Position numbers and translations under genes: made by a program
The notes under the pieces: generated by a model
The model's database searches: none
The model's input: only the letters and a program-made list of their open reading frames with translations
Told to the model about the DNA's origin: nothing
From: Tsukamurella conjunctivitidis
Lineage (GTDB): Bacteria > Actinomycetota > Actinomycetes > Mycobacteriales > Mycobacteriaceae
DNA length: 64,000 bases
NCBI RefSeq assembly: GCF_007858475.1
Contig: NZ_VIGX01000016.1
Location: 1 to 64,000, forward strand
Direction of reading: 5' to 3'
Shown: positions 1-8,095 of the stretch, in pieces
How the letters are laid out: the number at the start of each line of letters is the position of its first letter
Position numbering within the stretch: position 1 is the first letter of the stretch

Positions 1-810
1 GACACGGCCCGCCGCATCGCCGCGGGCCTCGGATTCGACCCGCCGGCGGGCGCGCTCACCGCCGCGGCCGGGCTGGATGCGGCGCGTGCCGACTTCCACG
101 CCGACTACGCGCGGCTCGTCGGCGACACCCGCGCCCGGATGACCGACATCGCCGCGCGCACCGCGCTCGCCCGCCTGGAAGCCAGGGGGCAGAACCCGCC
201 CGGCGACCCGGGGGCCGAGCAGGCCGCCGATCTCGCGGACGACCGCGGCCGCGCCGAAACCGAAGACGCCGCGGCCGAGGCCGCGCGACGGGCCGCCGAA
301 CTCGCGGGCGGGCACGGCGCCGCGGTCGGCTCCTTCGCGCCCCTCACGGGCCTCGGGATGCTCGGGCGGTCGCTCGGCGCCGACGGTGCGCACCGGGCGG
401 CGCACTACGCCGTACCCGTCTCCGCGCCCGCCGATCTCGACCTGCGGCTGCGGGAGGTGTGCGGGGCGGTGACCGGGCCCGCGCGGGGCTGGGTGCGGAT
501 GGCCGTGGCCGAGGTCGCCGACGAGGCGGGTCGGCCGTGGCGGCTCATCGGCACCACGGAGCTCGACGGCTACCTGCGGCCCGGCGTGATCCTGCGGGAC
601 GGGGAGCTCGCCGCCGGCAACGAGACCTGGCCCGAGCTGTCCATCGCCACCTTCTGCGCGGCCCACGGTTTCGCGCCCGGACCGGTGGTCGGCGCGATCG
701 AACCGCCGCCCGACGTGTGCGACTACCTGCGCGCGGCCGGGTTCACGCCCACGTGGTCGCCCGACGCGGGGACCGCGGGCTGGGAGGACGCCGATGCACC
801 GCTCGACTAG
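1..810 (+). CDS. Hypothetical protein, 5' end outside the window
   Basis: The frame is open from base 1, so the true start lies upstream; the first in-window Met codon is at 139. The visible 269 residues are Ala/Arg/Asp-rich for the first 110 residues and more globular afterwards, with a Trp-containing C-terminal half (GTTELDGYLRPG, then TPTWSPDAGTAGWEDA). There is no signal peptide or membrane segment in the visible part. It overlaps the next gene by 17 bases, so the two are probably co-translated. I do not recognise the family and assign no function. Confidence 0.6.
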   Translation, partial: DTARRIAAGLGFDPPAGALTAAAGLDAARADFHADYARLVGDTRARMTDIAARTALARLEARGQNPPGDPGAEQAADLADDRGRAETEDAAAEAARRAAELAGGHGAAVGSFAPLTGLGMLGRSLGADGAHRAAHYAVPVSAPADLDLRLREVCGAVTGPARGWVRMAVAEVADEAGRPWRLIGTTELDGYLRPGVILRDGELAAGNETWPELSIATFCAAHGFAPGPVVGAIEPPPDVCDYLRAAGFTPTWSPDAGTAGWEDADAPLD

Positions 811-1213
811 CCTGCCCGACCTCGCGGACGCCGTGGCCGCCGTGCCCGCGGACCAACGCCACGCCGCGGGAGTCGCCCTCATCGCCGGGGCATTGGACCG
901 CGCCGCGGACCCGGCGCTGGACGAGGCCGGCGACGTGCTGCTGGATGAGCGCCGCGCGCCCGGCTCCCGGCGGTCCGCGGCCGATGCCCTCGCGGCCGCC
1001 GCCGACCGGTTCGATCGCGACGCCCACGCCCGGCGGCTCGACGGCGACCACACCGGCTACATTCTGGGCTTCCAGTCCGCCCGGGTGATGGCGGCTCTGC
1101 ATTTCCTGGTCCGCGACGGCGGCGCCGGGCTGACCGACGTCGCGTACGAGGCCGTCATGGTGTGGGGCGCCACGGAGCCGGTGATCGCGGAGCTCGTCGG
1201 TGCCCGCCGGTAG
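794..1213 (+). CDS. Small hypothetical protein
   Basis: This is a 139-residue, Ala-rich, probably all-helical soluble protein that starts inside the 3' end of the preceding gene, which implies translational coupling. The C-terminal half (HTGYILGFQSARVMAALHFL and a Trp-containing amphipathic helix) looks like a folded helical bundle. No catalytic motif, metal site or membrane segment is visible. The stop codon at 1211-1213 is the TAG that also forms the first three bases of the tex -10 box. Family not recognised. Confidence 0.6.
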   Translation: MHRSTSLPDLADAVAAVPADQRHAAGVALIAGALDRAADPALDEAGDVLLDERRAPGSRRSAADALAAAADRFDRDAHARRLDGDHTGYILGFQSARVMAALHFLVRDGGAGLTDVAYEAVMVWGATEPVIAELVGARR

Positions 1214-1222
1214 GGTGGCCGC

Positions 1223-3658
1223 GTGAATTCGAGCGCGCCCGTGAAATCCGTATCCGTCCGCATCGCCGAGGAACTCTCGGTGGGGGAGAACCAGGTGGCC
1301 GCGGCGGTCCAGCTGCTGGACGAGGGGTCGACGGTGCCGTTCATCGCCCGGTACCGCAAGGAGGTCACGGGCAGCCTCGACGACGCGCAGCTGCGGCAGC
1401 TCGAGGAGCGCCTCGGATACCTGCGCGAGCTCGACGACCGGCGCGCCGCGGTGATCGCTTCGATCGAGGAGCAGGGCAAGCTGACCCCGCAGCTGCGCGA
1501 GGCGCTGCTCGCGGCCGAGACCAAGGCCCGCGTCGAGGACATCTACCTGCCGTACAAGGTCAAGCGCCGCACCAAGGCGCAGATCGCGCGGGAGAACGGC
1601 CTGCAGCCCCTCGCCGAGCGGCTGCTCGAGGATCCGTCGCTCGTGCCCGAGGAGCTGGCGGCGGAGTTCCTCGGCGAGAACGTCGCGGACGCGGCGGCGG
1701 CGCTCGAGGGCGCGCGCCACATCCTCGTCGAGCGGGCCGCGGAGGACGCGGAACTCGTCGGCACCGTGCGGGAGAAGTTCTGGGCCGACTCCACCCTGCG
1801 CACCGGTGTGCGCGAGGGCGCCGATCCGCAGAAGGCGCAGAAGTTCCGCGACTACTTCGAGTTCTCCGAGCCGCTGGATCAGATGCCGTCGCATCGCGTG
1901 CTGGCAGTGCTGCGCGGGGAGAAGGAGGAGGTGCTCACGCTGCAGTTCGACGGTGGCGAGGACACCGACTACGAGTCGATGGTCGCCGCGACGCTGGGGA
2001 TCTCGAACCAGGGCCGCCCGGCGGACAAGTGGCTCGGCACCGTGGCGCGGTGGGCCTGGCGCACCAAGCTGATGGTCTCCGCCACCGTCGACGCCCGGAC
2101 CCGGCTGCGCCAGCGCGCCGAGGACGACGCCGTGCACGTCTTCGCCACCAACCTCAAGGACCTGCTGCTCGCCGCGCCCGCCGGCACGCGGCCGACGCTG
2201 GGCCTGGACCCCGGCTTCCGCAACGGCGTCAAGACCGCGGTCGTCGACGGCACCGGCAAGGTGCTCGACACGCTGATCATCTACCCGCACCAGCCCCAGA
2301 ACCAGTGGGACAAGAGCAAGGCGCTGCTCGCGGCGCTCATCGCCCGGCACGACGTGGAGCTGGTCGCGATCGGCAACGGCACGGCCTCGCGCGAGACCGA
2401 CGCGCTGACCACCGAGCTGCTAGGCGAGATCAAGAAGGCGGGCGCCCGGGTGCCGGCGAAGGCGGTCGTGAGTGAGGCCGGCGCATCGATCTACTCCGCG
2501 TCGGAGTACGCGTCGCAGGAACTGCCCGACATGGACGTCTCGCTGCGTGGCGCCGTCTCCATCGCGCGCCGCCTGCAGGACCCGCTGGCCGAGCTGGTGA
2601 AGATCGACCCCAAGTCGATCGGTGTGGGCCAGTACCAGCACGACGTCTCGCAGGCGAGCCTCGCGAAATCGCTCGACGCGGTCGTCGAGGACGCGGTGAA
2701 CGCCGTGGGCGTCGACCTGAACACCGCGTCGGCGCCGCTGCTCGCGCGCGTCTCCGGTGTCACCGAGAACCTGGCCGCCGCGATCGTCGCGCACCGCGAC
2801 GGCGCGGGCGCCTTCCGCAGCCGCAAGGGGCTGCTGGACGTACCCCGTCTCGGCCCCAAGGCCTTCGAGCAGTGTGCGGGCTTCCTCCGCATCCGTGGCG
2901 GCGACGACCCGCTCGACGCCTCCGGCGTGCACCCCGAGGCCTACCCGGTGGTCCGGAAGATCCTGGACCGCTCCGGGCTCGAGCTGGCCGAGCTCATCGG
3001 CAACGGCGCCGCGCTCGCGAAGCTGCGCCCGGCCGATATCGTGGCCGAGCTCGCCAGTGAATTCGGGCCTGAGCGTTTCGGCGTCCCGACGGTGACCGAC
3101 ATCCTCGCCGAGCTGGAGAAGCCCGGCCGTGACCCGCGGCCGGCGTTCGCGACAGCGACCTTCGCGGCCGGCGTGGAGAAGGTCTCCGACCTCACCCCCG
3201 GCATGGTGCTGGAGGGAGTGGTCACCAACGTCGCGGCCTTCGGCGCCTTCATCGACGTGGGCGTGCACCAGGACGGCCTCGTGCACGTCTCCGCCATGTC
3301 GGACCGGTACGTCTCGGACCCCCACGAGGTGGTCAAGTCCGGCCAGGTGGTCAAGGTCAAGGTCGTCGACGTGGACGTCGAGCGCCAGCGCATCGGCCTG
3401 TCCCTGCGACTGAACGATGACGCAGCTCCGAAGGAGCGCGGCCCGCGCGGCGGGGGAGCGCAGCGCGGCGGTCAGCGGGGCGGCGGGCCCCGCGGCGATG
3501 TGCGCGGTGGGCAGCCCGGTGGCGGCCCGCGCGGGCAGGGCGGGCAGAACCGCGGCCAGCGCGGCGGCGGCCAGAACCGGTCGTCGCGCGGAGGCGGGCA
3601 GGCGGCACCGTCGGGCTCGATGGCCGACGCGCTGCGCAAGGCCGGCTTCGGCAAGTAG
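1223..3658 (+). CDS. tex: Tex family transcription accessory / RNA-binding protein
   Basis: The 811-residue product has the full Tex architecture: helical Tex N-domain (about 10-195), YqgF/RNase H-like fold beginning near 325 (GLDPGFRNG), helix-hairpin-helix repeats (about 496-560) and an S1 RNA-binding domain (about 652-729, GAFIDVGVHQDGLVHVS). Tex proteins bind RNA and associate with transcription complexes. E. coli Tex is about 773 residues; the extra length here is a Gly/Arg-rich RGG tail from about 735 to 795 ending in a short conserved helix (MADALRKAGF). The GTG start is chosen because TAGGGT at 1211-1216 lies exactly 6 nt upstream, as expected for a leaderless mRNA. Confidence 0.95.
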   Translation: MNSSAPVKSVSVRIAEELSVGENQVAAAVQLLDEGSTVPFIARYRKEVTGSLDDAQLRQLEERLGYLRELDDRRAAVIASIEEQGKLTPQLREALLAAETKARVEDIYLPYKVKRRTKAQIARENGLQPLAERLLEDPSLVPEELAAEFLGENVADAAAALEGARHILVERAAEDAELVGTVREKFWADSTLRTGVREGADPQKAQKFRDYFEFSEPLDQMPSHRVLAVLRGEKEEVLTLQFDGGEDTDYESMVAATLGISNQGRPADKWLGTVARWAWRTKLMVSATVDARTRLRQRAEDDAVHVFATNLKDLLLAAPAGTRPTLGLDPGFRNGVKTAVVDGTGKVLDTLIIYPHQPQNQWDKSKALLAALIARHDVELVAIGNGTASRETDALTTELLGEIKKAGARVPAKAVVSEAGASIYSASEYASQELPDMDVSLRGAVSIARRLQDPLAELVKIDPKSIGVGQYQHDVSQASLAKSLDAVVEDAVNAVGVDLNTASAPLLARVSGVTENLAAAIVAHRDGAGAFRSRKGLLDVPRLGPKAFEQCAGFLRIRGGDDPLDASGVHPEAYPVVRKILDRSGLELAELIGNGAALAKLRPADIVAELASEFGPERFGVPTVTDILAELEKPGRDPRPAFATATFAAGVEKVSDLTPGMVLEGVVTNVAAFGAFIDVGVHQDGLVHVSAMSDRYVSDPHEVVKSGQVVKVKVVDVDVERQRIGLSLRLNDDAAPKERGPRGGGAQRGGQRGGGPRGDVRGGQPGGGPRGQGGQNRGQRGGGQNRSSRGGGQAAPSGSMADALRKAGFGK

Positions 3659-3660
3659 TC

Positions 3661-3696
3661 CCCGCGCACGCGCCGCGCACGCGTCGCGTGCGCGGG
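3661..3696 (+). terminator. Hairpin terminator after tex
   Basis: A perfect 12-bp stem (CCCGCGCACGCG at 3661-3672 with its complement at 3685-3696) and a 12-nt loop start two bases after the tex stop codon. No T-tract follows, which is usual for actinobacterial terminators. Confidence 0.6.
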
Positions 3697-3756
3697 AGAT
3701 GCGCCCGTGGCAGCGTTCCGACCTGGGGTGACGATGCGCGCCGCTAGGTTGGAGGT

Positions 3757-4734
3757 ATGTCCACCTGGTTCGCGAACGACATCGTCGCGGGGGGACGTCT
3801 GCCGCTGTTCTCCTTCTGCGTCGGGTTGATCGTGGGTTTCATGGGGATCCGGATCAGCGTCCGGCTGATCCGGGCGAAGGTGCGGTGGTGGTTCGGCAAC
3901 GTGACGCCCGGCGGCCTGCACCTGCACCACATGGTGTTCGGCGTGGTGCTGTGCCTGGGCTCGGCGATCGGCCTCATCGCGAACTTCGACAAGGCGACGC
4001 AGACGACCGCTGCGGTGCTCGCGGGCGTCTTCGGGCTGGGGGCGGCGCTGATCCTCGACGAGTTCGCGCTGATCCTCTACTTGCGGGACGTGTACTGGCA
4101 GGAGGAGGGGCGCGCGTCGGTCGACGCGGTGTTCGTGGCGATCGCCATGAGCGGCCTGCTGCTCCTCGGTCTGCGCCCCCTGGACCTGGTGGACTTCGCC
4201 GGCTTCCGGGACTCGCCCGAGCGGGCCGCGCAGATCGGCTTCGGCGTGATCAGTCTCGCTACGGCCGCGATCGTGCTGCTCAAGGGCAAGATCTGGACCG
4301 GGTTGATCGGGTTGTTCTTCTTCCCGCTGCTGCTGATCGGTGCGATCCGGCTGTCCCGCCCGGGCGCTCCGTGGGCCCGCTGGCGCTACGACCAGGACTC
4401 GCGGCGCATGCTCCGGGCCCTGCGCCGCGAGCGCCGGCTCCGCCGGCCGCTGATCCGCGCGAAGATCGCGGTGCAGGACCTGATGGCCGGCCGCCCGGAT
4501 CTGTTGCCGCAGCTGCGGGAGGACACGGAGAAGGAGCTGGACCGCACCGTCGTGCCCGCGCCGGCGCCACCCCGTCGGCCCCGGTCGATGGCCCGCCGGC
4601 TGACGATTTCGAGAAACCGTCGGAGATCTGGCACAATCAACAGGTTGCCCGGGCTGCGTGCTGCCCGGGTGTATCCGGCTGCGGAGCAGCCGGCACGACA
4701 GGAGTACGAACCGGTCGAACCCCCGCGGCAGTAG
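3757..4734 (+). CDS. Multi-pass membrane protein of unknown function
   Basis: A 325-residue protein with about six to seven hydrophobic segments in the first 200 residues, then a basic Arg-rich cytoplasmic tail. A His-rich motif, LHLHHMVFG, follows the second segment and might bind metal, but this is inference. The start is set by TAGGTT at 3745-3750, 6 nt before the ATG (leaderless). The last 35 or so codons run through the promoter and leader hairpins of rplS, so the protein tail is constrained by that RNA and may be dispensable. I know no characterised family member. Confidence 0.75.
   Translation: MSTWFANDIVAGGRLPLFSFCVGLIVGFMGIRISVRLIRAKVRWWFGNVTPGGLHLHHMVFGVVLCLGSAIGLIANFDKATQTTAAVLAGVFGLGAALILDEFALILYLRDVYWQEEGRASVDAVFVAIAMSGLLLLGLRPLDLVDFAGFRDSPERAAQIGFGVISLATAAIVLLKGKIWTGLIGLFFFPLLLIGAIRLSRPGAPWARWRYDQDSRRMLRALRRERRLRRPLIRAKIAVQDLMAGRPDLLPQLREDTEKELDRTVVPAPAPPRRPRSMARRLTISRNRRRSGTINRLPGLRAARVYPAAEQPARQEYEPVEPPRQ
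4632..4693 (+). promoter_or_regulatory. rplS promoter and structured leader
   Basis: CACAAT at 4632-4637 is a plausible -10 box. Just downstream are two strong hairpins: CCCGGGC 4648-4654 pairing with 4663-4669, and CCGGCTGC 4675-4682 pairing with 4686-4693 across a GGA loop. They lie 100-150 nt before the rplS start and inside the 3' end of the upstream reading frame. Ribosomal protein leaders that bind L19 are known in other bacteria; a role here in autoregulation is inference. Confidence 0.4.
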
Positions 4735-4795
4735 TCGCGACGGGCCGCCAGGGTCCTCTGCTCGCGAAGACATGTAAGAAACGGATGATCCAGCG

Positions 4796-5137
4796 ATGAA
4801 CACGCTCGACTTCATTGACCAGCAGTCCCTGCGCAGCGATGTGCCCGACTTCCGCCCCGGCGACACCCTTGACGTGCACGTCAAGGTCATCGAGGGCAGC
4901 AAGGAGCGCGTCCAGGTGTTCAAGGGCGTCGTGATCCGCCGCCAGGGCGGCGGCGTTCGCGAGACCTTCACCGTGCGCAAGGTTTCCTTCGGCGTCGGTG
5001 TGGAGCGCACCTTCCCCGTGCACTCCCCGAACATCGCCATGATCGACGTCCTCACCCGCGGTGACGTGCGTCGCGCGAAGCTGTACTACCTGCGCGACCT
5101 GCGCGGCAAGGCCGCCAAGATCAAGGAGAAGCGCTGA
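4796..5137 (+). CDS. rplS: 50S ribosomal protein L19
   Basis: The 113-residue product matches the length of mycobacterial L19 and carries its core ([53 protein letters not shown]). L19 sits at the 30S-50S interface. The gene stands apart from rpsP-rimM-trmD, as in M. tuberculosis, and precedes lepB in the conserved block. It appears to have its own promoter and leader within the upstream gene and ends at a strong hairpin terminator, so it is probably a monocistronic unit. Confidence 0.98.
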   Translation: MNTLDFIDQQSLRSDVPDFRPGDTLDVHVKVIEGSKERVQVFKGVVIRRQGGGVRETFTVRKVSFGVGVERTFPVHSPNIAMIDVLTRGDVRRAKLYYLRDLRGKAAKIKEKR

Positions 5138-5181
5138 CACCAGCGCCGCCGGCGGTCCACGTGACCGCCGCGTAGCACTCC

Positions 5182-5221
5182 CGAGCGCCCCACGAGTCCT
5201 TACCGACGCGTGGGGCGCTCG
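5182..5221 (+). terminator. rplS terminator
   Basis: A perfect 13-bp stem, CGAGCGCCCCACG (5182-5194) with CGTGGGGCGCTCG (5209-5221), loop of 14 nt, 44 nt after the rplS stop codon. Confidence 0.8.
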
Positions 5222-5270
5222 TCTGTCCCCACCTACGATGGGAGCCGGGCCGCGCCCGGGGAGGGGAGCC

Positions 5271-5894
5271 ATGAGCGATAGTTGTATCCACGTGATCTCG
5301 CTGGCGCCGCCGGGTGATCCGGGCCGGCGGGCGCGCGCCGAGGCCGTCGCCGAGATCGCGAAGCGCCGCGGGCCCGAGCTGAGGATCGCCGACGCGCGAT
5401 GGTGCCTGGACGATGCGCGAGCGGACCCGCGGCACATGGAGTTGTGCGGGCACGCATATCGGGGCGTCATCGACGCCTCGCCCGACTTCCGCGACGGGGT
5501 GTACGACGCCGACGCGCTGGAGGAGCTGGCCACCGCCCGGTGGCGATCGATGTACCCGCAGCGCCCGGAGGTCGATCTGGACTTCGGATGCGTCACCGCC
5601 GTGGAGGCCACGGACGACCCCCGGTGCCCGGGATGCGCGCGGGACTTCACGGAGATTCTGATGGGCGAGTGGTGCCAGCAGTGGTTCGACAGCCGCGTCG
5701 AGCCGACCGTGACGTGCAGCAGCTGTGGGACCGCGGGCCTCATCGGCGATTGGCAGGGGGAGGGCGGAACCTACTTCACCGACTGCGCTGTCTCGCTCTG
5801 GAACTGGCCGGACCTGTCGCTCGTGCCCGGGCTCGAAGCCGAACTCCTGAGTGCGATCGGTCCGCGCCCGCGCATCGTGTACGCGCACATCTGA
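5271..5894 (+). CDS. Hypothetical protein with Cys pairs (possible zinc ribbon)
   Basis: A 207-residue soluble protein. CPGC and CSSCG pairs in the second half, spaced about 30 residues apart, look like the two knuckles of a zinc ribbon. The C-terminus contains Trp-rich segments (NWPDLSLVPG). The ATG at 5271 is preferred; upstream in-frame codons run through the rplS terminator and cannot be part of the gene. TACGAT at 5234-5239 is a likely -10 box, giving a leader of about 25-30 nt with a GGGGAGGGGAG purine run upstream of the start. Family not recognised. Confidence 0.7.
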   Translation: MSDSCIHVISLAPPGDPGRRARAEAVAEIAKRRGPELRIADARWCLDDARADPRHMELCGHAYRGVIDASPDFRDGVYDADALEELATARWRSMYPQRPEVDLDFGCVTAVEATDDPRCPGCARDFTEILMGEWCQQWFDSRVEPTVTCSSCGTAGLIGDWQGEGGTYFTDCAVSLWNWPDLSLVPGLEAELLSAIGPRPRIVYAHI

Positions 5895-5986
5895 CGGCCG
5901 CCACCGGCGCTCGCCCGCTCGCGGTCTGGTCGCCGTGCGGCTCGGCGATCGGATGGTCGCACCGCCTGCTCGGTAGTGTGTACTCC

Positions 5987-6904
5987 GTGCCCGAGCAGAC
6001 GAACTCCCCGGAGACCCCCGAGCCCAGCGATCCCGCATCGCCGGCCGGGGGGCCCGGCAACACCGGGGCCGAGGGCCCCGCCGCGCCCGCCCGCAAGGGC
6101 GGCCGCCACGCCGCACCGGACCCGGCACCGTCGGGCGAGGGGCGCGGCGCGGCCGACGACGATGCGTCCACGGGCGACCGGTCCGGGAGGCGTGCGAAGG
6201 CGAAGAAGGACAAGAAGACCAACTGGCCGCTCGAAGTCGGCGCGATCGTGCTGGTCGCGCTGGTGCTCAGCTTCTGCTTGCAGACCTTCGTCGGGCGCCA
6301 GTGGTACGTGCCGTCCGAGTCGATGGAACCCACCCTGATCGGGTGCGAGGGCTGCACCGGCGACCGGATCGTGACGCAGAAGATCAGCTACTTCACCGGT
6401 GATCCGAAGCCGGGCGACGTGATCGTCTTCCGGGCGCCCACCGAGTCCTGGGGCCTGGCGCCGGTGACGCCGGTGCGCTCGGACAACCCGGTGATTCGCG
6501 GCGTCCAGGAGGCGCTGTCCTACGTCGGGCTGCAGCCGCCGAACGAGAACGACCTCGTCAAGCGCGTGATCGCGGTCGGCGGCCAGACGATCCAGTGCCG
6601 CCCCGACACCGGCGTGACGGTGAACGGCCGCAAGCTCGTCGAGCCCTACCTCGCCGACGTCGCGAAGCAGCAGGCCGAACAGGACGGCTGTTGGGGCGTG
6701 CCCTTCGGCCCGATCACCATCCCCGACGGGAACGTCTTCGCGATGGGCGACAACCGCACCATGTCGCGCGATTCGCGCTTCCACATCGAGGACGAACTGC
6801 AGGGCACGATCCCCAAGGCCGACATCCGCGGCAAGGTCGTCGCGATCATCTTCCCGTTCAGCCGCTGGCAGACGGTGGATTCGATCAACCCGCAGCAGGG
6901 CTAG
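5987..6904 (+). CDS. lepB: Signal peptidase I
   Basis: The 305-residue product has a long Pro/Gly/Ala-rich cytoplasmic N-terminus (about 75 residues), one membrane helix at about 78-100, then the S26 peptidase fold. The catalytic Ser is in YVPSESMEPTL (Ser112) and the general-base Lys in LVKRVIAVGG (Lys192); box E is GDNRTMSRDSR. It removes signal peptides from exported proteins on the outer face of the membrane. The GTG start is chosen because TAGTGT at 5974-5979 is 7 nt upstream (leaderless); a second GTG lies at 5978 within that box. rnhB follows after 6 nt, suggesting an operon. Confidence 0.95.
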   Translation: MPEQTNSPETPEPSDPASPAGGPGNTGAEGPAAPARKGGRHAAPDPAPSGEGRGAADDDASTGDRSGRRAKAKKDKKTNWPLEVGAIVLVALVLSFCLQTFVGRQWYVPSESMEPTLIGCEGCTGDRIVTQKISYFTGDPKPGDVIVFRAPTESWGLAPVTPVRSDNPVIRGVQEALSYVGLQPPNENDLVKRVIAVGGQTIQCRPDTGVTVNGRKLVEPYLADVAKQQAEQDGCWGVPFGPITIPDGNVFAMGDNRTMSRDSRFHIEDELQGTIPKADIRGKVVAIIFPFSRWQTVDSINPQQG

Positions 6905-6910
6905 GGGCCG

Positions 6911-7594
6911 ATGCGCGACCGATGGCCCCCGCGGCCGGTGGTGCGGGCATCGTCGGGCCTGAGCACGCTCGAGACCGTGCTCGGCCGGGCGGGGCTGGGC
7001 CCGGTCGCGGGCATCGACGAGGCCGGGCGCGGCGCCTGCGCGGGTCCGATGACGGTGGCGGCCTGCATCCTGCCGGCGCGGATTCCTCCGTCGCTGGCAC
7101 GCCTCGACGACTCCAAGAAGCTGACGGAGAACGCGCGCGAGCAGCTCTACCCGAAGATCCTCGAACTGGCCGTGAGCTGGTCGGTGGTGTCGATCCCGGC
7201 ACCCGAGATCGACCGGATCGGGGTGCACGTGGCGAACATCATGGGGATGCGGCGCGCGGTCGCCGGACTGCAAGTACGGCCGGGATACGTGCTCATCGAC
7301 GGATTCACCGTGCCCGGGCTCGGGGTGCCCTCGCTGCCGGTGATCGGCGGCGACGCCTCGGCGTCGTGCATCGCCGCGGCCAGCGTCCTCGCCAAGGTGA
7401 CCCGTGACCGGGTGATGACCGAGCTCGACGCGGACTTCCCCGGTTACGGCTTCGCGGTGCACAAGGGGTACTCGACGGCGGTGCACATGACAGCGCTGGG
7501 GGAGCTGGGGCCGAGCGTCCAACACCGCCTGCGCTACCAGAACGTGCGGGCCGCGCTGGCCGCGTCGTCGGGGAACGCCGCAGCGGCGCGGTAA
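6911..7594 (+). CDS. rnhB: Ribonuclease HII
   Basis: A 227-residue RNase HII that removes ribonucleotides from RNA/DNA hybrids. The signature GIDEAGRG carries the first two acidic residues (Asp36, Glu37); the third is in VLIDGF and the fourth in AKVTRDRV, completing the DEDD active site. The [12 protein letters not shown] motif is typical of the family. It is 6 nt behind lepB and ahead of the DUF2469 gene, the same trio as in M. tuberculosis. Confidence 0.96.
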   Translation: MRDRWPPRPVVRASSGLSTLETVLGRAGLGPVAGIDEAGRGACAGPMTVAACILPARIPPSLARLDDSKKLTENAREQLYPKILELAVSWSVVSIPAPEIDRIGVHVANIMGMRRAVAGLQVRPGYVLIDGFTVPGLGVPSLPVIGGDASASCIAAASVLAKVTRDRVMTELDADFPGYGFAVHKGYSTAVHMTALGELGPSVQHRLRYQNVRAALAASSGNAAAAR

Positions 7595-7637
7595 TCTGGA
7601 GCGGTTACGACTGATGACATCAGGTGAGGAGGACGAC

Positions 7638-7943
7638 GTGAGCGCAGAGGATCTCGAGAAGTACGAGACCGCGATGGAGCTCTCCATGTACCGCGAGTAC
7701 AAGGACGTGCTGAGCCAGTTCACCTACGTGGTGGAGACGGAGCGCCGCTTCTACCTCGCCAACGGGGTCGACCTGATCCCGCGCAACGCGGACGGCGAGG
7801 TCTATTTCGAGGTGCGGATGACCGACGCCTGGGTATGGGACATGTACCGCCCGGCGCGTTTCCTCAAGCAGGCGCGGGTCGTGACGTTCAAGGACGTCAA
7901 CATCGAGGAGCTCGACAAGCCGGAGCTGCGCCTTCCGGAGTAA
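7638..7943 (+). CDS. DUF2469 family protein
   Basis: A 101-residue acidic protein nearly collinear with the 101-residue M. tuberculosis neighbour of rnhB (Rv2901c): SAEDLEKYETAMEL, YVVETERRFYLANGVDL, DAWVWDMYRPARF, FKDVNIEELDKPELRLPE. The family is conserved in actinobacteria with unknown function. The GTG at 7638 is chosen over the ATG at 7614 because of family length and a GAGGAGGAC ribosome-binding site just upstream. TAATCT at 7592-7597 is a plausible -10 box overlapping the rnhB stop. Confidence 0.93.
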   Translation: MSAEDLEKYETAMELSMYREYKDVLSQFTYVVETERRFYLANGVDLIPRNADGEVYFEVRMTDAWVWDMYRPARFLKQARVVTFKDVNIEELDKPELRLPE

Positions 7944-7968
7944 TTCCGTCGTGCGCTGATCGGCTCGG

Positions 7969-8005
7969 CCGCAGGCACCGTTCCCGACGGGGACGGTGCC
8001 TGCGG
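7969..8005 (+). terminator. Terminator after the DUF2469 gene
   Basis: A perfect 13-bp stem, CCGCAGGCACCGT (7969-7981) with ACGGTGCCTGCGG (7993-8005), 11-nt loop. Confidence 0.8.
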
Positions 8006-8012
8006 CGTCTCA

Positions 8013-8088
8013 CGAGATTAACAGTACACAGTGTCTCGAATACCTGCTATCGTTCTGAAACGAGTCACATTGTCTCGATATAGAAGGA
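8013..8088 (+). promoter_or_regulatory. Promoter/operator region of the MFS gene
   Basis: An unusually A+T-rich stretch for this genome. TGTCTCGA occurs twice (8032-8039 and 8071-8078), each copy facing an upstream CGAG (8013-8016 and 8061-8064), giving two CGAG...CTCG inverted arrangements. TATCGT at 8048-8053 may be the -10 box. AAGGA at 8084-8088 is the ribosome-binding site. The paired sites are the likely target of the TetR-type protein encoded downstream; that link is inference. Confidence 0.45.
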
Positions 8089-8095
8089 ATAGCTC

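Noticed and set aside
743-2350. Long open frame antisense to the start of tex and its neighbours (535 codons)
   Set aside because: Its product is low-complexity Arg/Gly/Leu without family motifs, it is antisense to clear tex domains, and such long shadow frames are expected at 70% G+C.
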